Positions 23,625 to 33,453 of a DNA stretch of 64,000 bases are shown piece after piece. The stretch's first letter is position 1, and the number at the start of each line of letters is the position of its first letter. A model generated the notes under the pieces. The model saw only the letters and a list, made by a program, of their open reading frames with translations, had not been told where the DNA came from and searched no databases. The translations under genes and the position numbers were made by a program. Source of the DNA: Nemophila menziesii (lineage: Eukaryota > Streptophyta > Magnoliopsida > Boraginales > Hydrophyllaceae); contig JARWIR010000043.1 in assembly GCA_029959085.1 (NCBI GenBank), positions 4,898,001 through 4,962,000 of the forward strand. Reading direction: 5' to 3'.

Positions 23625-23993
23625 ATGTCTTACGACGGCTCAGGCAACAGTCAAGGATGGCAAGACTCTCCTCCAAGAAGCCCGGAGTATACTTTGAGTG
23701 ATTTTATACCGCCTTCTCCCTTGTTCGAAACGTCCCCCGAAAACTACTCAGAATCACGAGTATGTGAATGTGGTTGGCCGGCACTAATTTACCGTACCAT
23801 AATAGACGGGAATAGGGTATTAAAAACTCTTCGTTGTCATTTCGAGAACTATCGCATGCAAGAGTTCCCATTAAGGGAATGTCGATACTACTACTGTCTT
23901 CAAGAGGAAAGGATAATTCCTCCACAAGCCCGTGCTCCGGAGCCAGATCTGTCAACCATGGACATGCGTGGTAAAGGTCCACCAACCCAGTAA
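23625..23993 (+). CDS. Small GRF-zinc-finger-like protein (second copy), 122 residues
   Basis: It has the same length as the gene at 22055 and the same four cysteines (47, 49, 71, 86). The better canonical form CECG is present at the first pair, followed by RTIIDGNRVLKTLRCHFENY. The two proteins share the N-terminal MS, the DF/PPSP segment near residues 25-32 and a C-terminal KGP-x-x-Q, but much else differs. The duplication is therefore not recent. The start is the first ATG after a leader with acaccaagtaatactaatac. Confidence 0.6.
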   Translation: MSYDGSGNSQGWQDSPPRSPEYTLSDFIPPSPLFETSPENYSESRVCECGWPALIYRTIIDGNRVLKTLRCHFENYRMQEFPLRECRYYYCLQEERIIPPQARAPEPDLSTMDMRGKGPPTQ

Positions 23994-24332
23994 GGTCGCC
24001 TTCAAAAACTGGTTATGTGGGAATGTGTTTTAGTATTTCAATTACGTATGTTGTTTTTACATTATTGTTTAATTAAGTGCAAGCTCAACGCACATTAGGA
24101 GATTGTTGTTGTAATGTTCCTTCCCAGATCAGCTCGCCTTATGTGTCGAAGTATCAATTTAAGTAATCTAAATTACGTGTTTTGTGTTACCTGTCAGAAT
24201 TATTTAACACAAACAACATAAATTTTCATTATCCAAAGTAAAGATTACATGGATTTAGGGAATTTAAATAAATAAAAAAGCTTACATAACAACTAACAAA
24301 CAACGAACACAAACTCACACAACACACCAACA

Positions 24333-24703
24333 TCATGCAACCCCCCCACCGAGAATGTCATCCTCGTTATCATCGAAGAACATGGTTAGCGACTGTTGGC
24401 CGCGAGCCATTACCATTGCATTCATGTCTAGTAAATCTTGACGGGTAACAATTCTGCGAAGCCCGTCTTCTAGGCACCCCCCCCCCCAACTATGTAGTAG
24501 TACTTGGGTAACACTTCATAATCGAAGTTTTGAGCCACAAATACTAGTACTTGTCCCCTGATTACCGAGTCAGCAACGTGCACCTCTGCTCGGTAACCTC
24601 CTATGTACCTAATTCTTCCATCAATACGGGTGAAATGCCCGTTTACCCAACAATTAAAAAATGGTGACACCGGGTACATGGGTGGCATGTTAGGAGGATC
24701 CAT
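24333..24703 (-). pseudogene. PB1-like domain protein (second copy), frame broken in a C11 run
   Basis: From the ATG at 24703 the frame reads CWVNGHFTRIDGRIRYIGGYRAEVH, then DYEVLPKYYYIVGG, matching the first PB1-like protein at the YVGG and VLPKYYY segments. At 24477-24487 the plus strand has eleven C in a row and the frame ends soon after. Shifting by one base restores the expected continuation LEDGLRRIVTRQDLLDM and an acidic tail to a stop at 24333. Either the run slipped in the genome or the run length is a sequencing error. It is convergent with the GRF-like gene at 23625, as in the first pair. Confidence 0.6.
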
Positions 24704-24739
24704 GTTAGGAGTTGTGTTATATTGAAAGAAGATATAGTC

Positions 24740-25110
24740 TTATGTAGGAGTAGTGTATTTTTTCCAAATACCAACGTCTCTTATTTATACACAAAGCATG
24801 CGAATCTAGTTTATAAAAAAAATGTTTATCAAATTTTCCATTGTATCATCACATCCAAGATTACTTTTTCAGAAAATTTGGTTTGTCTATCCATCAACTT
24901 TATCTGATACAAGTCATTGTAAGTAGAATAGTGGTGAGATTCGTTCACGCATCGGTGTGATTGTGTAACTTAACAAGCTATCTATAAAGATTGTCTGAAA
25001 GATTTGATTGCTTTCTTAAATATTTATATTAATTGGACAAAAGAGAATAGGAATCAGAATATTTTCAAGGGAAAACCAATATGTCCGAAAAATAAATCTT
25101 ATCCACACAT
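24740..25110. other. Intergenic, no gene seen
   Basis: Leader/promoter side of the second PB1-like gene and AT-rich DNA up to the 128-bp repeat array. Confidence 0.4.
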
Positions 25111-25539
25111 CTAGTGGTTATTTACAAATCAAGATGTTTAATGTCCTATATAAGGTTACTAAACTCACGTTTTGCTAGTAAATGGAGAAATAAGGTGTTT
25201 GGATGTGTAAAGTCAAATCTAGTCAACTTTGGTCAACTCTAGTGGTTATTTACAGATCAAGATGTTTAATGTCCTATATAAGGTTACTAAACTCACGTTT
25301 TGCTAGTAAATGGAGAAATAAGGTGTTTGGATGTGTAAAGTCAAATCTAGTCAACTTTGGTCAACTCTAGTGGTTATTTACAGATCTAGACAATTAATGT
25401 CCTATATAAGGTTACTAAACTCACGTTTTGCTAGTAAATGGAGAAATAAGGTGTTTGGATGTGTAAAGTCAAATCTAGTCAACTTTGGTCAACTCTAGTG
25501 GTTATTTACAGATCTAGACAATTAATGTCCTATATAAGG
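25111..25539. repeat. 128-bp tandem repeat array, left part
   Basis: The word ctagtggtta recurs at 25111, 25239, 25367 and 25495, exactly 128 bp apart, and the units between are nearly identical. The fourth unit is cut after 45 bp by the Copia element. It resumes right of the element. With one target duplication removed, the interrupted unit is again exactly 128 bp. The unit contains tcaactttggtcaactc, a doubled GGTCAAC-like word. Confidence 0.95.
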
Positions 25540-26699
25540 TGTTAGCCTCACCTTGTTTTTATTCCCGTTTTAATATTTGACAAATCATCATTTACACTAA
25601 AATTCATTTTGGTATCACTTAAGATATTTTCCAAAACCCCTCATTAGATTAGTTGTGTTTACTTCATTGTTTTTAGCTTGAAATTCAAAATAGCAGCTCC
25701 GCGGTACACCGGACGAACCACGCGGTACACCGCAGAGTCACGGACCAGTATTGCGGTGCATTGAATAGTCCGACCAGTATGCTCATGAAATGCACGGTAC
25801 ACCGGACCTAGGCGCGGTACACCGGACCAAGGCACGGACCAGGGTTGCGGTACATTGTATGGTCCGACCAGTAAGCTCAAAGTTTAGTCGAACAGTTATG
25901 CGGTGCACCGGACCATATCCGCGGTACACCGCACAAGAGGGTTTTCTGCACTTTACAAGAGGACAAAGCTTATATCCGTTGGAGTTAAAATAGATCCGTT
26001 AGAGAAGAGCCTTTTGACCGTTGGACCACATTTGCAGCTATAAAATGGAGTTCATTCAAGACACAACTCAAGCCTTCCATCTACCAATCTTAAGAGCAAT
26101 TAATTCTATCATTCAAGGAGGTTTCAAGGAGCATTCAAGTCATATTTATTGTGAAGCTAATTAGTTCTTATCTACTCATTTAGGAGTTTAGTTACAAAGC
26201 TTTTATAAGCACCCCTAAACACTTTTCCCTTTCCTCTTAGTTCTTGTAATAGATTAAGAGAGTAGTGTGAGCATAGGTTTATGCTTGGTTCCTTGTGTTG
26301 GTGATAACACAAGTGTATTTCCTTCAAAGGGTTTTTGAAGTGGTTGTAAGGGTTTGTATCTCACCCGGTTAAGAGTTACGAAGATTAGTTGAGAATCTTG
26401 CAAATCCTAAGGAGGCTTCCTTAGGTAGTGGATGTAGGGAAACCGAACCACTATACATCGTTGTGTATCGTATTCTATCTCTACACTCTTTATATTTCCG
26501 CACTCTATATGCTTGATAAAATGCCTACTTGAATAGTTTGATATTATTGTCTATTAGGATTATCTAGTTTTATACTATTTAGTTTGCTAATACAATAGGA
26601 TTCAAATTAGCTTTTAATTTTATTTACTTGAAATAAAATTAGCCGATTAATTTCTATTGTCCTATTCAACCCCCCTTCTAGGACGCATATAGTATATCA
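25540..26699 (+). repeat. 5' LTR, 1160 bp
   Basis: It begins TGTTAGCC and ends GTATATCA, and looks identical to the 3' copy at 32000-33159. Between 25695 and 25930 it carries a cluster of about seven GGTACACCG/GGTGCACCG words and CGGACCA words, with GC content well above the surrounding DNA. Confidence 0.95.
26039..26045 (+). promoter_or_regulatory. Likely TATA box of the Copia promoter
   Basis: tataaaa in a clear context downstream of the GC-rich LTR repeats. Transcription would start about 30 bp on, near 26070. The same box is at 32499-32505 in the 3' LTR. Confidence 0.6.
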
Positions 26700-26701
26700 A
26701 T

Positions 26702-26713
26702 TGGTATCAGAGC
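26702..26713 (+). other. Primer-binding site
   Basis: tggtatcagagc lies two bases after the 5' LTR end and matches the usual initiator-tRNA-Met primer site of plant Copia elements. Confidence 0.92.
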
Positions 26714-26754
26714 CTAGCTCTATTGTACTTAATCGTTTCTAGAGTTAATACGAT

Positions 26755-28545
26755 ATGGATTCTAATCAACCGGAAGGTTCATGTTCTACTAGACCTCCGC
26801 TTTTTGTAGGAAAAGACTACTTTGGATGGAAGAAGAAAATGGAGATTCATGTGAAAGGAATTGATTACTTCTTATGGCTTGCTATCAAGAAAGGTCCTTA
26901 TGTTCCTTATGTTACGGGTAGTACTACGGAGGTGAAAAATGAAGATGATTACAATGATCAAGACATAGCTAAACTCACCAAAAACAACAAAGCTATGAAC
27001 ATTCTCATTAATGGATTAAGTGTCACGGAATACGCTAGAGTTAGTGAATGCAACTCCGCTCATGAAATGTGGCAACTCTTGGAGCTATCATATCAAGGAA
27101 CGGAAGATATTAAAGAAACTAAGATTGGTCTCTTTATCACTAAGTATGAGCTTTTTCGTATGGAGCCCGATGAAGCCTTGAATGCTATGCATCAAAGATT
27201 TTCTAACATTGTTAACACCTTGAAGACTCTTGGTCAAGAATACACCAACAAAGAACAATGCCGAAAAATCTTATTTGCTCTTCCAAGGAAATACAAAACA
27301 AAGATCAACTCTATAAGGGATACTAAAGATCTTTCAAAAATGACGGTTCATGAACTCATTTGCAACCTCATGACGGAGGAGCTTGTGCTTGAAGAAGAAA
27401 AGATAAGAGATGATGAGGAGAAAAAGATTAAGAAATCTATTGCTTTCCATGCTATGAGTACCAAGTTGAAAGAACGAAAAGAAAGAAAGGAAAGTGAAGA
27501 AGAAAATTCACATGAAGAAGAAACTAGTGAAGATGAAGGAGTAGCTATGTTGGCAAGAGATATGAAAAAATTCATGAGATACAAACGCTTTGCCAAGAAA
27601 GGAAGTTCTTCCTCACCTTACAAGAAGAATGATAGAGCTATCAAACAAGACGAACCCACTTGCTATCATTGCAAGAAAGTTGGTCACATCAAGACTTATT
27701 GTCCTCTTCTTCAAAAGGAGAAACCTAAGAGAGCAATGCATGCTAATATCACTTGGGATACTCAAAATTCGGAGGAAGAAGAAAGTGACAATGAAAATGT
27801 CAATCTTGTTGCTTTTATGGGAAAACTTGAAAATGATGAAGATGCTTCTTCGGATGATGATACCGGTACTACTCACTTTGCCTTTATGGCAAATCATGAT
27901 GAGGTAACTCCAAAATCTAAACTCTCTTTAACTAATGATGATGCTAGTGAACAAGATATTCATGAGGCATTTGATTCTCTTTATAATGATTTTTTAAATT
28001 CTATTGAAACAAACAAAGTTTTAACAAAAGATTTAGAATTTGAGAAAAATAGAACTAAAGAGGTTTTGAAAGCTTTGGAAGATTGTCAAAATCTTTGTGA
28101 TGAATGTATAGATGATAATGAGAAACTTCATCTTATTGAGAAAAATCATTTGGAAGAAAAAGCTTTGTTAGAGAAAAAGATTGTTGATCAAAATGCCATT
28201 ATTTTAAAATTTACTAGTGGGCAAGAAAACTTGGATTTAATTTTAGGTTCTCAAAGAATGGCTTGTGAAAAAAGTGGTGTTGGATATGATCCATTCACTC
28301 ACCAAAAACCTTTGAAAAATGTCTTTGTAAAATCCAAAATTTCAAACGAAATCCCATCTTCTTCAAAATCTTCTATCACTTGCACCTATTGTGAAAAACT
28401 TGGTCATGATGCATCTCATTGTTACTATCGTAAATTATTGGATTTGGGATCTCTTGTGCCAATTTGGAAAAGGCCTAAATGGGTCTTAAAAAGGAAATCC
28501 ACTAACCCTCATGGACCCAATCCAAATTGGGTACCTAAAGCTTAA
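26755..28545 (+). CDS. gag: Copia Gag (nucleocapsid), 596 residues
   Basis: This is the capsid/nucleocapsid protein of the retrotransposon. The N-terminal half is the UBN2-type gag domain (FVGKDYFGWKKKMEIHVKGI, then NALSVTEYARVSEC-like helices and FRMEPDEALNAMHQRF). An acidic and basic linker follows, with a CCHC zinc knuckle at residues 303-316 (CYHCKKVGHIKTYC). A coiled-coil-like stretch spans about 425-500, and a second knuckle lies at about 543-556 (CTYCEKLGHDASHC). The extended C-terminus is typical of Sireviruses. It ends in TAA at 28543-28545. The pol frame that follows is the same reading frame. Confidence 0.93.
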   Translation: MDSNQPEGSCSTRPPLFVGKDYFGWKKKMEIHVKGIDYFLWLAIKKGPYVPYVTGSTTEVKNEDDYNDQDIAKLTKNNKAMNILINGLSVTEYARVSECNSAHEMWQLLELSYQGTEDIKETKIGLFITKYELFRMEPDEALNAMHQRFSNIVNTLKTLGQEYTNKEQCRKILFALPRKYKTKINSIRDTKDLSKMTVHELICNLMTEELVLEEEKIRDDEEKKIKKSIAFHAMSTKLKERKERKESEEENSHEEETSEDEGVAMLARDMKKFMRYKRFAKKGSSSSPYKKNDRAIKQDEPTCYHCKKVGHIKTYCPLLQKEKPKRAMHANITWDTQNSEEEESDNENVNLVAFMGKLENDEDASSDDDTGTTHFAFMANHDEVTPKSKLSLTNDDASEQDIHEAFDSLYNDFLNSIETNKVLTKDLEFEKNRTKEVLKALEDCQNLCDECIDDNEKLHLIEKNHLEEKALLEKKIVDQNAIILKFTSGQENLDLILGSQRMACEKSGVGYDPFTHQKPLKNVFVKSKISNEIPSSSKSSITCTYCEKLGHDASHCYYRKLLDLGSLVPIWKRPKWVLKRKSTNPHGPNPNWVPKA

Positions 28546-28566
28546 ATTATTTTTTGTATGTAGGGA

Positions 28567-31500
28567 TTGAGCATCAAGAAGCAAAACATATGGCTACTTG
28601 ATAGTGGATGCTCAAGACACATGACCGGAAATCCATCATTATTTACAAATTTATATAAAACAAAAGGTGATAGAGTTACTTTTGCCGACAACACTAAGAA
28701 ACGCGTTTTGGGTAAAGGTAACATTGGTAATATGAACTCTTTACTTATCTCTAATGTGTTACTTGTTGAGGGTCTCTCTTTTAACTTGCTTAGTATTAGT
28801 CAACTTTGTGATGTTGGTTTTAGTGTTAAATTTGAAGCATCTAGATGTGTTGTTTTCAAAAATGATGAGTTAGATACTATGTTTATTGCAAAAAGATCGG
28901 ATAATGTTTTTGTTGTTGATCTTGAGAGTCTTATGTGTAAACATATTAAATGCTTATCCGTGGTAAATGATAGTTGGCTTTGGCATAGACGTTTAGGACA
29001 TGCTAGCATGGATTTAATTTCAAAATTATCTAGAAAAAATCTTGTTGTTGGTTTGCCTATTTACAAATTTGATAAAGATAAATTATGTGATGCATGTCAA
29101 CTTGGTAAACAACATCGTTCATCTTTTAAATCCATTAATAAGGTCATCACCGTTAGGCCACTTCAATTATTGCATATGGACCTTTTTGGTCCCGTTGATG
29201 TCACTAGTCTAGGAGGGTCTAGATATGTCTTTGTTGTTGTTGATGATTACACTAGATTCACATGGGTGATGTTCCTTGCTTTGAAAAGTGATGCCTTCAA
29301 TGAATTTGCAAAACTTTGTAGAAAGGTGCAAAATGAGAAAGGCTACTCTATTACATGCATTCGTAATGATAATGGTAGTGAATATGTGAATTCTCCTTTT
29401 GTGCATTTTTGTGATGAATTTGGGATTGAGCATAATTTTTCGACCCCTAGAACTCCCCAACAAAATGGGGTAGTGGAAAGGAAAAACCGAACTCTACAAG
29501 AAATGGCTAGAACAATGCTAAAAGAACATAGCTTGCCTACATACTTTTGGGGTGAAGCCGTTCATACGGCTTGTTATGTGTTAAATAGAGTTCTAATTAG
29601 ACCCCTTATTAAGAAAACCCCGTATGAGCTTTGGAATGGTATACCACCAACCATTGCTTATTTTCGTGTTTTTGGGTGCAAATGTTTTATCTTAAACACT
29701 AGGGACTATTTGGGAAAATTTGATGCTAAATCGGATGAAGGTATTTTTCTTGGTTATTCCACTAAGGGAAAAGCCTATCGCATTTTCAACAAACGTACTC
29801 GTACTATTGAGGAATCTATGCATGTTGACTTTGATGAGACTAATCCTTTTAATATCAAGAAAGTAGTAGATGTTGAATTACATGAAGATGCTCCACAAGA
29901 TAAATATTTAGAATCTCCTACTCAAGAAATAAAGTCTCATGATGAATCTCCTAAGGAAAATGATCAAATGCTAAATGAAGCTAGTACGGATTTACCAAAG
30001 TGTTGGAAACATATCAAAGATCACCCAAGTGAATTAATTCTAGGTGATCCAAAAGAAGGTGTTACCACTCGCTCTCGTATTATTGCTCTATGTGCTCATC
30101 AAGCATTCTTATCTCAAATTGAGCCCAAGAATATTAAAGAAGCATTGTTAGATGATCATTGGATTAACGCTATGCATGAAGAATTAAATCAATTTGAGCG
30201 TAGTAAAGTTTGGACATTAATGGAGAAACCAATTGGCCCTACTATCATTGGCACTAAGTGGATATTTCGCAACAAGCTAGATGACACCGGTATAATCACT
30301 AGAAATAAAGCAAGGTTAGTTGCTCAAGGATACAATCAAGAGGAAGGTATTGATTTCGATGAAACTTTTGCTCCCGTTGCTAGACTTGAATCTATTCGTA
30401 TTCTACTTGCTTTTGCTTGCTATATGAATTTTAAACTTTACCAAATGGATGTCAAAAGTGCTTTTTTAAATGGTTTTATAGACGAGGAAGTTTTTGTTAA
30501 ACAACCTCCGGGTTTTGAGGATCCAAAATTTCCAAATCATGTTTTTAAACTTTCAAAGGCTTTATATGGTTTAAAACAAGCTCCTCGTGCTTGGTATGAA
30601 CGATTAAGCAAATTTTTATTAGATGATGGTTTTAAAAGAGGAAAAATTGACTCCACTTTATTTATAAAAAGGTCTTCAAAAGATATCCTTCTTGTTCAAA
30701 TTTATGTGGATGATATTATATTTGGTGCTACTAATGAAAATCTTTGTGAGAATTTTTCTAAAAGCATGCATAAGGAATTTGAGATGAGCATGATGGGAGA
30801 ATTAAATTACTTTCTTGGACTTCAAATCAAGCAAATGAAAGATGGTATCTTTGTCAATCAAGCCAAATACACAAAAGAATTGATCAAAAAATATGGACTT
30901 GAAGATGCAAAGGAAATTGGAACTCCAATGAGCACATCCACAAAATTAGACAAAGATGAAGATGGTAAGGATGTTGATGAGAAACTATATCGAGGTATGA
31001 TTGGTAGCTTACTTTATTTAACCGCTTCTAGACCCGATATTATGTTCCCCGTGTGTCTTTGTGCTAGATTTCAATCTTCTCCTAAAGAAACCCATCTTAG
31101 TGCCGTTAAGCGTATTTTTAGGTATTTGAAAGGAACCCTTAGTCTAGGACTTTGGTACCCAAGATTTACCTCTTTTGAGCTAATAGGCTATTCGGATGCC
31201 GATTATGCCGGTTGTAGACTTGATAGGAAGAGTACTAGTGGTAGTTGCCAATTCTTAGGTCAATCCCTTGTTTCATGGTCTAGTAGAAAACAAAATAGTG
31301 TTGCTTTATCCACGGCCGAAGCCGAATATGTTGCGGCTGGAAATTGTGTGACTCAAATTCTTTGGACGAAACAAACCTTACTAGACTTTGGCCTAGAATA
31401 TGATCGTGTTCCCATTCGTTGTGATAACACTAGTGCTATCAATCTTACCAAAAATCCTATTCAACACTCTAGAACGAAACACATAGAAATCCGTCATCAT

Positions 31501-31644
31501 TTTATCCGAGATCACACTCAAAAAGGGGATATTGTACTTGAATTTGTCACCTCCGAAAATCAACTAGCCGATATCTTCACTAAACCTCTACCCCAAGATC
31601 TCTTTGAGAAAATTCGTTGTGAAATTGGCATGCAAATTCTCTAA
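28567..31644 (+). CDS. pol: Copia Pol polyprotein: protease, integrase, reverse transcriptase, RNase H, 1025 residues
   Basis: Protease active site DSG lies near residue 12 ([13 protein letters not shown]). The integrase zinc-binding HHCC is at about 139-178 (WHRRLGHAS ... CDACQLGK). The integrase core has [13 protein letters not shown] and [14 protein letters not shown]. Reverse transcriptase has [11 protein letters not shown] and YVDDIIFG (near 712). RNase H has [22 protein letters not shown] and the terminal ADIFTKPL. No internal stop is present, so the polyprotein looks functional. The ATG given is only the first in the open frame. How Pol is initiated is unclear, because two in-frame stops (28543 and 28561) separate it from Gag. 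Confidence 0.93.
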   Translation: MSIKKQNIWLLDSGCSRHMTGNPSLFTNLYKTKGDRVTFADNTKKRVLGKGNIGNMNSLLISNVLLVEGLSFNLLSISQLCDVGFSVKFEASRCVVFKNDELDTMFIAKRSDNVFVVDLESLMCKHIKCLSVVNDSWLWHRRLGHASMDLISKLSRKNLVVGLPIYKFDKDKLCDACQLGKQHRSSFKSINKVITVRPLQLLHMDLFGPVDVTSLGGSRYVFVVVDDYTRFTWVMFLALKSDAFNEFAKLCRKVQNEKGYSITCIRNDNGSEYVNSPFVHFCDEFGIEHNFSTPRTPQQNGVVERKNRTLQEMARTMLKEHSLPTYFWGEAVHTACYVLNRVLIRPLIKKTPYELWNGIPPTIAYFRVFGCKCFILNTRDYLGKFDAKSDEGIFLGYSTKGKAYRIFNKRTRTIEESMHVDFDETNPFNIKKVVDVELHEDAPQDKYLESPTQEIKSHDESPKENDQMLNEASTDLPKCWKHIKDHPSELILGDPKEGVTTRSRIIALCAHQAFLSQIEPKNIKEALLDDHWINAMHEELNQFERSKVWTLMEKPIGPTIIGTKWIFRNKLDDTGIITRNKARLVAQGYNQEEGIDFDETFAPVARLESIRILLAFACYMNFKLYQMDVKSAFLNGFIDEEVFVKQPPGFEDPKFPNHVFKLSKALYGLKQAPRAWYERLSKFLLDDGFKRGKIDSTLFIKRSSKDILLVQIYVDDIIFGATNENLCENFSKSMHKEFEMSMMGELNYFLGLQIKQMKDGIFVNQAKYTKELIKKYGLEDAKEIGTPMSTSTKLDKDEDGKDVDEKLYRGMIGSLLYLTASRPDIMFPVCLCARFQSSPKETHLSAVKRIFRYLKGTLSLGLWYPRFTSFELIGYSDADYAGCRLDRKSTSGSCQFLGQSLVSWSSRKQNSVALSTAEAEYVAAGNCVTQILWTKQTLLDFGLEYDRVPIRCDNTSAINLTKNPIQHSRTKHIEIRHHFIRDHTQKGDIVLEFVTSENQLADIFTKPLPQDLFEKIRCEIGMQIL

Positions 31645-31838
31645 CCTTAGTATCTTGCCATTGTTGTTTAGTGCTTTTTGTATATTCTCTTGTTGCTAAT
31701 ATTTTCTTGATTTTATAGGTTCTTTGAAGCTTCTAATTGTTATCCATTTATTCCTTTGGTCCTTGTTTTTTTACTCAATATGTGTTTTGACCCCTTACTA
31801 TTTTCAAAATCGTATCATTTGTTCTTTTTGTTGTTGAC

Positions 31839-31999
31839 AAAGGGGGAGAAATTTTAGTTAAACTTTTTCAAATGCATTTTGTGAGGGGGAGTTTTTATAA
31901 AAACTCTAGTGATTAGGTTGAGGGGGAGTTTTTGATCAAAACTAAATCTTAGGCATCTTCAAAAGTTTATGATTTGTCAAACATCAAAAAGGGGGAGAT
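31839..31999 (+). other. Multiple polypurine tracts upstream of the 3' LTR
   Basis: Four GGGGGAG-type tracts occur at 31839-31850, 31883-31891, 31920-31928 and 31986-31998. The last lies against the LTR and is the probable second-strand primer. Repeated tracts of this type are a recognised mark of Sireviruses. The 355 bp between pol and the LTR encode no env-like protein. Confidence 0.85.
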
Positions 32000-33159
32000 T
32001 GTTAGCCTCACCTTGTTTTTATTCCCGTTTTAATATTTGACAAATCATCATTTACACTAAAATTCATTTTGGTATCACTTAAGATATTTTCCAAAACCCC
32101 TCATTAGATTAGTTGTGTTTACTTCATTGTTTTTAGCTTGAAATTCAAAATAGCAGCTCCGCGGTACACCGGACGAACCACGCGGTACACCGCAGAGTCA
32201 CGGACCAGTATTGCGGTGCATTGAATAGTCCGACCAGTATGCTCATGAAATGCACGGTACACCGGACCTAGGCGCGGTACACCGGACCAAGGCACGGACC
32301 AGGGTTGCGGTACATTGTATGGTCCGACCAGTAAGCTCAAAGTTTAGTCGAACAGTTATGCGGTGCACCGGACCATATCCGCGGTACACCGCACAAGAGG
32401 GTTTTCTGCACTTTACAAGAGGACAAAGCTTATATCCGTTGGAGTTAAAATAGATCCGTTAGAGAAGAGCCTTTTGACCGTTGGACCACATTTGCAGCTA
32501 TAAAATGGAGTTCATTCAAGACACAACTCAAGCCTTCCATCTACCAATCTTAAGAGCAATTAATTCTATCATTCAAGGAGGTTTCAAGGAGCATTCAAGT
32601 CATATTTATTGTGAAGCTAATTAGTTCTTATCTACTCATTTAGGAGTTTAGTTACAAAGCTTTTATAAGCACCCCTAAACACTTTTCCCTTTCCTCTTAG
32701 TTCTTGTAATAGATTAAGAGAGTAGTGTGAGCATAGGTTTATGCTTGGTTCCTTGTGTTGGTGATAACACAAGTGTATTTCCTTCAAAGGGTTTTTGAAG
32801 TGGTTGTAAGGGTTTGTATCTCACCCGGTTAAGAGTTACGAAGATTAGTTGAGAATCTTGCAAATCCTAAGGAGGCTTCCTTAGGTAGTGGATGTAGGGA
32901 AACCGAACCACTATACATCGTTGTGTATCGTATTCTATCTCTACACTCTTTATATTTCCGCACTCTATATGCTTGATAAAATGCCTACTTGAATAGTTTG
33001 ATATTATTGTCTATTAGGATTATCTAGTTTTATACTATTTAGTTTGCTAATACAATAGGATTCAAATTAGCTTTTAATTTTATTTACTTGAAATAAAATT
33101 AGCCGATTAATTTCTATTGTCCTATTCAACCCCCCTTCTAGGACGCATATAGTATATCA
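32000..33159 (+). repeat. 3' LTR, 1160 bp
   Basis: Same length and apparently the same sequence as the 5' LTR. It ends TATATCA at 33159 and is followed by the taagg target duplication. Confidence 0.95.
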
Positions 33160-33345
33160 TAAGGTTACTAAACTCACGTTTTGCTAGTAAATGGAGAAAT
33201 AAGGTGTTTGGATGTGTAAAGTCAAATCTAGTCAACTTTGGTCAACTCTAGTGGTTATTTACAGATCTAGACAATTAATGTCCTATATAAGGTTACTAAA
33301 CTCACGTTTTGCTAGTAAATGGAGAAATAAGGTGTTTGGATTAAC
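33160..33345. repeat. 128-bp tandem repeat array, right part
   Basis: The array resumes with the rest of unit four, then unit five begins at 33248 and stops near 33345 at gtgtttgga, where unrelated sequence starts. The whole array thus had five units before the Copia insertion, the last partial. Confidence 0.9.
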
Positions 33346-33453
33346 AAATAATAACAATAATAACCTTTTAATAAACAATCCAACAAGATATACAATATCA
33401 AATACACTTGTTCATTACAAAAAGATCCCACTTAACAATTATAAAATACTACT

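Larger units (their letters stand above)
25540..33159 (+). mobile_element. Full-length Sirevirus-like Ty1/Copia retrotransposon, 7620 bp
   Basis: The element runs from TGTTAGCC to TATATCA with 1160-bp LTRs, a tRNA-Met-type primer-binding site, gag, pol and purine tracts. The 5-bp target duplication taagg is exact (25535-25539 and 33160-33164). The pol order PR-IN-RT-RNase H defines Copia. A long Gag with two CCHC knuckles and a coiled-coil-like C-terminus, and several GGGGGAG tracts before the 3' LTR, point to the Sirevirus lineage. The two LTRs appear identical by eye, so the insertion is recent. Confidence 0.95.

Noticed and set aside
25659..25993. Short open frames in the 5' LTR, repeated in the 3' LTR
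   Set aside because: They fall in the GC-rich word cluster of the LTR, lie upstream of the TATA box and match no family.
28510..28566. A short intron joining gag and pol
   Set aside because: The only fitting gt...ag span is about 33 nt, below plant intron size.
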